From positions 2,480,001-2,544,000 of the forward strand of contig NZ_CP052909.1 in assembly GCF_014295415.1 (NCBI RefSeq): 64,000 bases of DNA. The letters are read 5' to 3'. Positions 8,865-16,800 of the stretch are shown in pieces (the stretch's first letter is position 1; each line of letters begins with the position of its first letter). The notes under the pieces were generated by a model. The model did no database searches and was not told the origin of the DNA. It worked only from the letters and a program-made list of their open reading frames with translations. This DNA comes from Constantimarinum furrinae (GTDB lineage: Bacteria; Bacteroidota; Bacteroidia; Flavobacteriales; Flavobacteriaceae). Both the position numbers and the translations under genes were made by a program.

Positions 8865-8909
8865 ACGCTTTAGCGTGGAGGTCGTCGCGCCACAGGCGTG
8901 ACCACCCCT
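8834..8909 (+). pseudogene. tRNA-Pro-like relic with replaced anticodon and T arms
   Basis: The first 31 bases are identical to the intact tRNA-Pro at 9154 (acceptor strand, D arm, start of the anticodon stem). The variable-loop AGGTC and the 3' acceptor bases CACCCC are also kept. The anticodon arm is replaced by a 6-bp stem with loop TTTA (CCACGC/GCGTGG), so there is no anticodon. The T arm is replaced by an 8-bp stem with loop ACA (GTCGCGCC/GGCGTGAC), so there is no TTCGA loop. It cannot be a working tRNA but could still fold into a cloverleaf-like shape. Confidence 0.7.
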
Positions 8910-8924
8910 ATAAAGAAAAAGTTT

Positions 8925-9164
8925 ATGTTTGTATACATACTTTTTAGTGAGACAAGTTCTAAATATTATGTTGGTCAAACAGCAAATATTGAAAATAGAT
9001 TGAAAAGACACAACCAAGGAATTGTTCCTTCTACAAAAGGAGGCCGACCTTGGAAAATTGTTTTGTTACTTTCAGTTCCTAACAGATCTGAAGCCTTAGT
9101 TTTGGAGAAAAAAATCAAGAACCGGGGAGCAAAACGATTTTTAGACAAACACCTCGGGGTGTAG
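8925..9164 (+). CDS. Small GIY-YIG nuclease domain protein
   Basis: 79 residues from ATG 8925. The GIY-YIG signature is visible as FVYILFSETSSKYYVGQT, with the catalytic Arg in ENRLKRHNQG and a Glu in EALVLEKKIK. This is the UvrC-like YhbQ/endo-excinuclease type, a stand-alone nuclease domain. A GTG at 8898 would add nine residues but lies in the relic's T-arm hairpin. The last five residues (KHLGV) and the stop are read from the duplicated tRNA-Pro 5' sequence, so the gene overlaps mature tRNA-Pro by 11 bases. It lies in the same direction within a tRNA transcript. Confidence 0.82.
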   Translation: MFVYILFSETSSKYYVGQTANIENRLKRHNQGIVPSTKGGRPWKIVLLLSVPNRSEALVLEKKIKNRGAKRFLDKHLGV

Positions 9165-9184
9165 CGTAGCCCGGTCATCGCGCC
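9149..9184 (+). repeat. 36-bp direct repeat, right copy (tRNA-Pro 5' half)
   Basis: Identical to 8829-8864. This copy forms the 5' half of the intact tRNA-Pro and also supplies the last codons and stop of the GIY-YIG gene. Confidence 0.9.
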
Positions 9185-9229
9185 TGCTTTGGGAGCAGGA
9201 GGTCGCAGGTTCGAATCCTGCCACCCCGA
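9154..9229 (+). tRNA. tRNA-Pro (TGG anticodon)
   Basis: 76 nt. The acceptor CGGGGTG pairs perfectly with CACCCCG, and A9229 is the discriminator. The anticodon loop TTTGGGA gives TGG at 9190-9192. T loop GGTTCGAATCC is intact. Its 5' 31 bases are duplicated upstream, and the GIY-YIG reading frame ends inside it. Confidence 0.97.
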
Positions 9230-9292
9230 CAAATCAAGAGGGAGTTTTTGTAGAAAGTTTACTTTCTTAAAAACACGAAGGCATTGATTTGT
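9229..9292 (+). other. Nested inverted repeat between tRNA-Pro and tRNA-Arg
   Basis: Outer arms ACAAATCAA (9229-9237) and TTGATTTGT (9284-9292) enclose an inner hairpin: GTTTTT at 9244-9249 with AAAAAC at 9269-9274, and AGAAAG at 9252-9257 with CTTTCT at 9262-9267. It begins at the last base of tRNA-Pro. It may act in tRNA processing or be a small palindromic insertion. The remaining spacer to 9343 holds TGTCA-CCC-TGACA near 9322-9335 and no gene. Confidence 0.6.
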
Positions 9293-9343
9293 GATACTCA
9301 ATAGAGGATCATAAAATAAATCTGTCACCCTGACAAATTGAAT

Positions 9344-9417
<74 letters not shown>

Positions 9418-9424
9418 CGAATAA

Positions 9425-9485
9425 ATAAAAAACCCTTGCGTAAAATCAAGCTTGCTTGAATTTTTAAGTGAGGGTTTTTTATTTT
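9425..9485 (+). terminator. Intrinsic terminator of the tRNA cluster
   Basis: A long imperfect stem: AAAAAACCCT pairs with AGGGTTTTTT, and an inner CAAGC/GCTTG helix closes the loop. A T-rich tail follows. It lies eight bases after tRNA-Arg and ends the tRNA transcript before the tandem array. Confidence 0.8.
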
Positions 9486-9492
9486 CAACGCG

Positions 9493-10266
9493 GAGCGTTG
9501 TAAGGATCACCGACTGATAAGGAGGTAATCCTTTATTTACGTGCACTGTTCTCCGATATTGTAGTTAAGGAGAAGCGCGTTGTCAGGATCACCGACTCAT
9601 AAGGAGGTAATCCTTTTTTTACGCGTATTGTTCTCCGATATTGTAGTGAAGGAGAAGCGCGTTGTCAGGATCACCGACTCATAAGGAGGTAATCCTTTTT
9701 TTACGCGTATTGTTCTCCGATATTGTAGTGAAGGAGAAGCGCGTTGTCAGGATCACCGACTCATAAGGAGGTAATCCTTTTTTTACGTGCATTGTTCTCC
9801 GATATTGTAGTTAAGGAGAAGCGCGTTGTCAGGATCACCGACTCATAAGGAGGTAATCCTTTTTTTACGTGTATTGTTCTCCGATATTGTAGTGAAGGAG
9901 AAGCGCGTTGTCAGGATCACCGACTGATAAGGAGGTAATCCTTTTTTACGTGCATTGTTCTCCGATATTGTAGTGAAGGAGAAGCGCGTTGTCAGGATCA
10001 CCGACTCATAAGGAGGTAATCCTTTTTTACGTGTATTGTTCTCCGGTATTGTAGTGAAGGAGAAGCGCGTTGTCAGGATCACCGACTCATAAGGAGGTAA
10101 TCCTTTTTTTACGTGCATTGTTCTCCGATATTGTAGTGAAGGAGAAGCGCGTTGTCAGGATCACCGACTGATAAGGAGGTAATCCTTTATTTACGTGCAC
10201 TGTTCTCCGATATTGTAGTTAAGGAGAAGCGCGTTGTCAGGATCACCGACTGATAAGGGGGTAACC
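9493..10266 (+). repeat. Tandem array, ~9.5 copies of an 81-82 bp structured unit
   Basis: Units start at 9493, 9575, 9657, 9739, 9821, 9903, 9984, 10065, 10147 and 10229 (last one partial, about 37 bases). Spacing is 82 bases except for two 81-base units. Each unit can form hairpin A (GGATCACC with GGTAATCC, one mismatch) and hairpin B (TTCTCC with GGAGAA, extended by ACGYGY with GCGCGT of the next unit). Y changes in the outer stem of B are C/T opposite G, which keeps pairing in + strand RNA. There is no unique spacer and no conserved reading frame. The array runs to the stop codon of the YqaE-like gene. Confidence 0.92.
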
Positions 10267-10418
10267 TAATCATTCACTATAAATGCATGTATCACTCCAG
10301 GAATCCATCCAATTATGGTGAGAATAATACTTATCAAAAATGTTGTTCCTATACCGTGTTTGAGAAAAACAGCTAAAGGAGGTAATAGAATGTTTAGGAT
10401 AATTGTGAGTAGTGACAT
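10266..10418 (-). CDS. YqaE/Pmp3 family small membrane protein
   Basis: 50 residues, too short for routine ORF calling. It starts MSLLTIILNILLPPLAVFLK and continues HGIGTTFLISIILTIIGWIP to GVIHAF, the two-helix layout of the Pmp3/YqaE stress-induced membrane proteolipid family (LPP-AVFL and GWIPG-IHA motifs). Family members help membrane potential or salt/cold tolerance. The tandem array ends at its stop codon. It starts just after the DUF1989 gene (12 bases), likely in the same transcript. Confidence 0.9.
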   Translation of the reverse strand: MSLLTIILNILLPPLAVFLKHGIGTTFLISIILTIIGWIPGVIHAFIVND

Positions 10419-10429
10419 AGTTATAAAGT

Positions 10430-11011
10430 TTAATTAATAATATGGTAATCAATGGGTTTAAAAGATCCACCATTGCTCATTTCGGCCGAACAGGCAGTTA
10501 ACCCTACAACTAAATCCATTAAGGCCTCAAATACTACATAATCTCCGGCCGAACTCAGCGGGGGTTTTACAGTTAATTCACCAGTGTCCTTAAATTGCAC
10601 ATTCATAAAAATGTTAAATGCAGTAGGAATGTCATCGGCTTCGATCTCATATTTGCTTAAGTTCTTGATCAGATTTTCAAAACAACTGGGATGATAAGAA
10701 TTATGATTGTACATTATTTTAAATGTCTCAGGACTACAAGGAGCCAAAAGAAAATCATTTCTACCATTGGTATCCTGTATAATTTTCATCATTTTGTTAC
10801 TTCTGTTACTCCACAGGTAGTTTCCATTCGTAATAAGAAGATTTTCTTCAAAATCTAATGTTTTCCCCGAACTAATCTTTTCCTTAATGTCGTGCGCGTT
10901 AAAGAGCACCATATCACTCACCTGTTGCCCCATGGGATCAATGACTTTCAATCGCTGCCCTCTTTTTAAAATAAAGGCGCTGCCGGACTGTGGTTCTATT
11001 CTTTGTTCCAT
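10430..11011 (-). CDS. DUF1989 / urea carboxylase-associated family protein
   Basis: 193 residues matching the DUF1989 domain: an N-terminal beta region (RIEPQSGSAFILKRGQRLKV) with the QVSDMVLFN segment, and a C-terminal PLSSAGDYVVFEALMDLVVG-like stretch with a conserved Cys (LTACSAEMSNGG). The biochemical role is not established; members lie beside urea carboxylase and guanidine-metabolism genes. It sits nine bases downstream of the GntA-like gene, a pairing that suggests a shared pathway. Confidence 0.82.
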   Translation of the reverse strand: MEQRIEPQSGSAFILKRGQRLKVIDPMGQQVSDMVLFNAHDIKEKISSGKTLDFEENLLITNGNYLWSNRSNKMMKIIQDTNGRNDFLLAPCSPETFKIMYNHNSYHPSCFENLIKNLSKYEIEADDIPTAFNIFMNVQFKDTGELTVKPPLSSAGDYVVFEALMDLVVGLTACSAEMSNGGSFKPIDYHIIN

Positions 11012-11020
11012 TTCAAAAAT

Positions 11021-11713
11021 TTAGGATGCTTTGTTGATAAAGGGGCATTTCCAATTAGCTTCTACTTTTCGACCGCTATATTGCCTTGCCTCACTCTCCT
11101 CTCCAAAATCCTTTAATACTGGATTAATAAATCCTTGTAGCTTTTTATCTCTGGATCGAATTCTGTTACGAACCCTTTTATACGTATTCATTTCTCTTAA
11201 TTTTTCGAATTGACTATGAAGGTTGAACACTATGGTAGGGAACGGAGCTCTTCGTGCATATCTTGAACTATGAGGATGCATACCTACAATATAAAAGGCC
11301 TTTCCGCCAATACTGAAGCTAAAGTTCTCATTGTTGGGGTCATCGCTCACAGTTTCATCCCAATCTAAAGTATCGACCTCATGCAAGTGCTGCAATTGGT
11401 CCCAAAGCATACTTTCGAACTGACCTTCACAATGGATGTTGTCTGATGGAAACACAGCAATAAACGTTTCAAATGTGTTCGTAGTAAAGTCGTATGATGA
11501 AATATATTCCTCCAAATCTTTGTAAATTCTTTTGGCAGTCTTTCTGGATCCCAGACCATTATACGATTTTAATCTGAAATCATCTGAACTGAAAATTGTT
11601 TGTGCCATTAAACACGGATGGTTTTGTTCTAAAATAAATTTTTTAAATTTTAAGATGAGGTTTTCTGTCCTAATTTGTCGTGCTTGTTCAGTTTTCAGTA
11701 CTTCTTGTTCCAT
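11021..11713 (-). CDS. YqcI/YcgG family, GntA-like heme-dependent N-hydroxylase
   Basis: 230 residues. The family segments CEGQFESMLWDQLQ-LH, GMHPHSSRYARRAPFPTIVF and KVEANWKCPF are visible. The YqcI/YcgG family includes GntA, a heme-dependent enzyme that N-hydroxylates a cyclic guanidine in guanitoxin synthesis. No other gnt genes are in this window, so the substrate here is open and toxin synthesis should not be assumed. It is the first gene of the minus-strand GntA-DUF1989-YqaE run. Confidence 0.8.
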   Translation of the reverse strand: MEQEVLKTEQARQIRTENLILKFKKFILEQNHPCLMAQTIFSSDDFRLKSYNGLGSRKTAKRIYKDLEEYISSYDFTTNTFETFIAVFPSDNIHCEGQFESMLWDQLQHLHEVDTLDWDETVSDDPNNENFSFSIGGKAFYIVGMHPHSSRYARRAPFPTIVFNLHSQFEKLREMNTYKRVRNRIRSRDKKLQGFINPVLKDFGEESEARQYSGRKVEANWKCPFINKAS

Positions 11714-11813
11714 TTTTAGCTTTCTTTTTTTTAAAGATATAGGTAGGAAATCATCTTTATTTTATAATTAAGAAAGAATTAGTTTAACTTTAGTAAGGCT
11801 TTACATTAGGCTT

Positions 11814-12260
11814 ATGGATTTATTAACATTTCTCACTACGTGGCTCCTGGCCACGTCTGCTATGACGATCTTTAGTTATGCTATATATGCAATTACAAAA
11901 AATGAAGTGCGAGAACCGGTTCTTCTGTCAAAACTTTTAAAGGGATCAACTCCTGAAAATAATAGTAGAAGCCCCAAGATAATTTTGGGTTGGATAGGAC
12001 ATTATAGTATTGGAATAATCTTTCTGTTACTTTATGAGGCCACTTGGCTCATCGCAGGACTAGAACGAAATTTTATATATGGTCTAATATTCGGAATCGT
12101 GGCAGGAGGTCTTGGGGTTATAGGGTGGATCGTTCTGTTTACAATATCTTCTGAGCCACCGAAGATTAGATATAGCCTATTCTTTTCACAGTTAATAGCA
12201 GCCCATATAGTTTTTAGTCTAACTGCAGTTTGGGCAGCTAATTGTATACCTATTATTTAA
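11814..12260 (+). CDS. Four-helix membrane protein of unknown function
   Basis: 148 residues with about four hydrophobic helices (near residues 5-28, 58-76, 84-108 and 123-143). I do not recognise the family with confidence. Its upstream region holds TTTAACTTTAGTA, a 13-base string also found in the promoter of the YciF-like gene, hinting at common control. Its 3' end overlaps the convergent SemiSWEET gene by eight bases. Confidence 0.75.
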   Translation: MDLLTFLTTWLLATSAMTIFSYAIYAITKNEVREPVLLSKLLKGSTPENNSRSPKIILGWIGHYSIGIIFLLLYEATWLIAGLERNFIYGLIFGIVAGGLGVIGWIVLFTISSEPPKIRYSLFFSQLIAAHIVFSLTAVWAANCIPII

Positions 12261-12507
12261 ATCGGAAATACAACAGCAACATTAGTGCGTTGAGCGAAAA
12301 CGATATGCCGTTCATCACTATTATAGGCATATCCTCTTTTTCGATTCCATACCACACCCATAATCCTACACCTATAGTTAGGATAGAAAACATAACGGGA
12401 GATAATCCTTCTACTTTCTTGGTATTGTAAGCTTTAAAGATTTGAGGAATAATTCCAGCTGTGGTGAGCACCCCGGCCGATATCCCAATTATTTCTACCA
12501 TTCCCAT
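12253..12507 (-). CDS. SemiSWEET-type PQ-loop sugar transporter
   Basis: 84 residues with three transmembrane helices forming one triple-helix bundle. The PQ motif is in helix 1 (TTAGIIPQIFKAY), and helix 2 has GVGLWVWYG. Two such subunits form a transporter for small sugars. The substrate cannot be told. It follows the YetF-like gene after two bases. Confidence 0.88.
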   Translation of the reverse strand: MGMVEIIGISAGVLTTAGIIPQIFKAYNTKKVEGLSPVMFSILTIGVGLWVWYGIEKEDMPIIVMNGISFSLNALMLLLYFRFK

Positions 12508-12509
12508 GA

Positions 12510-13034
12510 TCAGGTTCTGTTTACACCTTCCATTAACCAGGCATCGATTTGCTTGTTCGGGTTATCGTCGTGAAGCACCACAATGTCACCGGTAGTTTCA
12601 AAGATGACGGCCTTCACCTCTTTTAATTCAATGACATTAGCTTCTCTAAGCTTAGATCTTAGATCCCCTTTGGTGACCCTGGCCTTTTTTAAATTATCTT
12701 CTAATATTTCTGTACCATCCATCAACAATAAGGGTTCATTATCAATTATCCTTCTGAAAATATTCCATTTTCTCAGGTATGCAGCTAATAATTGTAAAAC
12801 ATATACAGTTAACAATCCAATAATACCGTGAAGTAAAGAAACAGATTTTGATAATAGCGTTGTCGCGATAATAGAACCAATTGCAACCGTCATTGCAAAA
12901 TCGAAACTCGACATTTTCGAGAAACTACGTTTTCCAAATATTCTTGTTAGTAGAATTACTGCGATGTATATGCCAATGCCGGTGAGTATGACCGCTATTA
13001 ATGAAGTGCCCGAGGCAGAAAACCATTCTTTCAT
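12510..13034 (-). CDS. DUF421 / YetF-like membrane protein
   Basis: 174 residues. Three N-terminal transmembrane helices contain the family motif GKRSFSKMSSFDFAMTVAIG, followed by a soluble C-terminal domain (EPLLLMDGTEILEDNLKKAR and TKGDLRSKLREANV). YetF-family proteins are inner-membrane proteins linked to envelope stress and spore or cell-surface functions; the mechanism is unknown. It lies in a minus-strand run with SemiSWEET and YciF-like genes. Confidence 0.9.
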   Translation of the reverse strand: MKEWFSASGTSLIAVILTGIGIYIAVILLTRIFGKRSFSKMSSFDFAMTVAIGSIIATTLLSKSVSLLHGIIGLLTVYVLQLLAAYLRKWNIFRRIIDNEPLLLMDGTEILEDNLKKARVTKGDLRSKLREANVIELKEVKAVIFETTGDIVVLHDDNPNKQIDAWLMEGVNRT

Positions 13035-13046
13035 AATTTTTAATTT

Positions 13047-13074
13047 AAAAGCCCATCATAAAGATGGGCTTTTA
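13047..13074 (-). terminator. Hairpin terminator between YciF-like and YetF-like genes
   Basis: AAAAGCCCATC (13047-13057) and GATGGGCTTTT (13063-13073) form an 11-bp stem with a short loop. It would end the YciF-like transcript, separating it from the YetF-like gene. Confidence 0.75.
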
Positions 13075-13087
13075 TTAGATAATTAGG

Positions 13088-13573
13088 TTATACTAATGCT
13101 TTTTTATTTAATCTTCCTTCGGCAAGCTTGTCTAACTTGTTATCTGCATCATACTCTTCATCTAACGTTGTTTGTAGTTTTTTAGCAATGGCAGTGTGTC
13201 CTAACTCTTTCGCAAATCTAACTGCCGTACCATAGCCCGATATTTCATAATGTTCCACCCGTTGTGCACAAGCTATGAGTCCGGCATCTTTCACATCTTT
13301 CTGCGCCTCTTCTTTGATCATACCTTCACATTCTTCAATAAGCCCTTCCATAGCATCACATTTTGTATTACCCGGATTGACACCCAGTTCATCACAAATT
13401 TCTTGAATTCGCTCAAACTGGGTTTTCGTCTCTTCCAAATGGCTCGAGAATGCATCTTGCAACTTTTTATCTGAAGCTGCTTGAACCATTTTTGGCAACG
13501 CCTCAATTAATTGTTTTTCGGCAGAATATAAGTCCTTAATTTCATGCTCAAATAGATCCTGTAAGTTTTTCAT
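13088..13573 (-). CDS. YciE/YciF ferroxidase-like family protein (DUF892)
   Basis: 161 residues, an all-alpha ferritin-like protein. It starts with the family signature LQDLFEHEIKDLYSAEKQL and has further helix signatures HLEETKTQFERI, AQRVEHYEISGYG and TLDEEYDADNKL, carrying the Glu/His residues of a di-iron site. Members are induced by stress. A promoter and a terminator bracket it, so it is probably its own transcript. Confidence 0.92.
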   Translation of the reverse strand: MKNLQDLFEHEIKDLYSAEKQLIEALPKMVQAASDKKLQDAFSSHLEETKTQFERIQEICDELGVNPGNTKCDAMEGLIEECEGMIKEEAQKDVKDAGLIACAQRVEHYEISGYGTAVRFAKELGHTAIAKKLQTTLDEEYDADNKLDKLAEGRLNKKALV

Positions 13574-13601
13574 AGTTATTTTTTTATTTGATTAATAATA
13601 C

Positions 13602-13632
13602 TAAAGTTAAATCTTAGAGAGGTCGAAATCAA
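13602..13632 (-). promoter_or_regulatory. Promoter of the YciF-like gene, TTG-N20-TAACTTTA
   Basis: Read on the minus strand, TTG at 13632-13630 and TAACTTTA at 13609-13602 are 20 bases apart. The -7 box ends in A rather than G. The surrounding TTTAACTTTAGTA also occurs upstream of the membrane-protein gene at 11814. Confidence 0.5.
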
Positions 13633-13751
13633 GAAGTTTATGACAAGTTAACATCACTTGTTAATTCCAAGTAAATGATTTTCTGTCAAGAACTCAATCT
13701 TCTTAAAATATTAACCAAAGTGCTAAATACTACCTTCAAAATAGAAGAGAA

Positions 13752-13817
13752 TTAATTTCTTGTTTTAAGCATAATTCTTGCTAAAATGATGGTTAAAAGT
13801 AGAATAGGCCACAACAT
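13752..13817 (-). CDS. Possible 21-residue membrane peptide
   Basis: ATG-started micro-ORF reading MLWPILLLTIILARIMLKTR plus N, a single hydrophobic helix with a basic C-terminus. It lies in the 299-base gap between the YciF-like gene and the hybrid sensor, which otherwise shows only the YciF-like promoter. No promoter of its own is clear, so this is tentative. Confidence 0.25.
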   Translation of the reverse strand: MLWPILLLTIILARIMLKTRN

Positions 13818-13872
13818 TTTAACTACTATTGATGATATATTTCATATTTTTAAAATTATTGATTAAAACCAA

Positions 13873-16800
13873 ATGCCAGCAAACAAACTTCTATTTGTAC
13901 TATTGTTAATGCCGCACTTGGCCTATTCACAGCTCGAAAAACAGATATCATTTAAGCAGTTGTCGGTTGAGCAAGGCCTTTCGCAAAACAGTGTTGTTAG
14001 CATTGCTCAGGATAGTATTGGATATCTCTGGTTTGCTACTCAAGATGGTTTAAACCGTTATAACGGAAAGAATTTTAAGCACTATAATCTTCAATTCGAG
14101 GATATCACAAAAGAAAATTACAGCAAGCTGGGGCGGGTGTATTTTGACAATAATAACCTCTTACACACCATTACTAAGGGAGGAATATTGAGACGGTGGG
14201 ATGAAGAAACTCAGAACTTTAAACGATACCTGAATATCAATAATGTCAGTATTATGCTGCAGGATTCGAAGCTTCATAATTGGGTAGGCACTTACGATAA
14301 TGGATTATATAAAGTAAGCTCAAACGATACGCTAAAGATATTCAGAGATGAAGATGCTGTTCGCAGTGTTTATGATATGATGGAAATTGACAATTCGATG
14401 ATCATTGCATGTTCGGGTGCTGTAATTTCCGTAAGCCGTAAATCAAATATATATTCTGAAATCCCAGTTGAAACAGATTCACAACGTGTTAATTACAGTA
14501 GTATAGCCCTCGATACTTCCGAAAATATTTGGATTGGGAGTTTTGGTTCTGGGTTATTTGTTAAAAAATCTGAAGAAAATATATTTCGCCAGTTTGAAGG
14601 TTTTGATGATAAGAATATTTTGCCGTCAGATCTTAATATTGAAGATCTTCTAATCGATTCTAAAAAACGACTCTGGATTGCTACCTATGGAAATGGGGCT
14701 TGGTTAATTGATTTCCGCGAAGAAACCATTAGTCACTTCATTTCGAACGAATTCAATCCTAGGGCCATTCACTACAATGATATCCTTTGTCTTTTTGAAG
14801 ATTATACAGGAACCATTTGGTTAGGCACAGACGGAGCGGGGCTTAGTTATTATGATGAGCATCTATTTAAATTTAACTCCTTAACAAATAGAGAAATCCC
14901 CTTATTTGCCAAAGTGGATGTAGCCCGAGCTATTACTACCGATAATAAAGGGCGAATCTGGATAGGTACTTCAGGGAAGGGTTTAACAGAATATAATTCT
15001 ACTGAAAAAAAATATATCGCCTATAAGCACAGCCCTAAACTCAACAACAGTCTTCCATCAAACAGGGTTATGAGCTTGTTCTATGATGATGAAAAACTTT
15101 GGATCGGATTACAGGATGAAGGATTGGCCATTCTGGAAAGAGGCGAAATTAAAAAGGTGTTTAATGCTCAATCGGTTCCTCCTCTTCCTGCAAATACAGT
15201 ATGGTGTATCTTCAAGGACAGCAATGCCAATTTTTGGCTGGGAACACGAGATAACGGACTCATAAAGTTCGATCTTAAGCTCGGCGTCATAAATCAATAT
15301 AAATATGACCCTAATAACAATCTGTCAGTTTCAGATAACAATATCAGAGTTATAACTGAAGGAAATTCAGGCGAATTATGGATTGGCACTGAAAACAGGG
15401 GATTAAATAAATTTTTGCCGAAGGAAGAAATTTTTGTTCGTTATGACTTTCCCAAAATAGCAGGGATTAAATCGCTTTATTGGGACCAAAGCAATTTGTG
15501 GATAGGAACCAACGGCTACGGACTTCAGGTTATGGATCTCATTTCAGAAAAGATGTATGGGTATACCCAGGAGGACGGGCTTCCAAATAATGTAATATAC
15601 GCTATTCTTCCCGATGAAAATAATACACTCTGGCTAAGTTCTAACCGGGGAATTTCAAGTTTTTCAGTAGCAGAACCGGGTGACCGTGCTTCCATAATTA
15701 ATTACGATTCGTACGATGGATTACAAGCACTAGAGTTTAATACCGGAGCCGCTTATAAAGACAAGGATGGCAATTTGTATTTTGGCGGACTAAAAGGGAT
15801 AAGTTGGTTTAAGCCATCACAACTAAAGACAAACCCCATTCCTCCTAAAACCACAATTTATAAAATGGAAATCTTCGACGAGACCATGCCTCTCGAAAAT
15901 GGAAGGGATTTAAAATTTTCTGAAAATACAGTATCGTTTAGTTTTGCAGGATTACATTTTACTCAACCCGAACGAAATGAATACACCTATTTTCTTGAGA
16001 ATTATGATAAAAGTTGGTCAAAGCCAGGGATAAATAACTTGGCTCATTATACCAACCTCCCCCCGGGCGATTATACGTTCAAGGTAAAATCGAGTAATTA
16101 TGATAGTGTGTGGAATACGGTTCCGGCAACTTATGAATTTACGATAAATCCTCCATGGTACCTATCCTTAACTGCTAAGATCGCTTATGCGATAGCGTTT
16201 TTGTTCTTTCTTTACGTTATATATAACTATTTAAAATGGCGTTGGAAGATTCAGCATGAGCTGTTAATGGAGCATGAAGAGACCGAACGATTAAAAAAAC
16301 TGGATGAACTAAAATCCAAGCTATACACCAATATTTCTCATGAGTTCAGAACTCCATTAACCTTAATCTCAGGCCCTGTAAATCAGCTGTTATCAAAAGC
16401 CGATCTTGCCCCAAGGGATAAACAAGCGCTTAAATTAATAGAGGGAAGCTCTCAACGTATGCTGCGTTTGGTAAATCAGTTGTTGGAATTGTCCCAGTTG
16501 GAAGCTGGTGTTGTCGCGTTAAAGGTGATCGATCACGATCTAAAAGTACAACTTGAGCAGATATTGGAAGCTTTTACGATCAAGGCAAATGAGAAGGGAA
16601 TCAGACTCAACTCCGAGATTTCAAATTTCAATGAAAGCTGGTATGATAAGGATGTTATGGAAAAGATCGTTACTAATCTCCTGTCGAATGCAATTAAATA
16701 TGCCCCTGAAAATTCGGCCGTTAATTTATTTGCTTCGGAAGAAAAAAACAATGTGATCATTGAAGTAGAAAATGAGAATACCTCACTTTCTGCACATGAC

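Noticed and set aside
9843-10118. 91-codon minus-strand ORF with a 27-residue repeat inside the tandem array
   Set aside because: It exists only where units are near 81 bp; the prevailing 82-bp length breaks the frame in the rest of the array, and the stems explain the conservation better.
9493-10266. CRISPR array
   Set aside because: Units are contiguous and near-identical with no unique spacers, and no cas gene is nearby.
10270-10473. 67-codon minus-strand ORF
   Set aside because: It lies in another frame over the YqaE/Pmp3-like gene, which has a clear family match.
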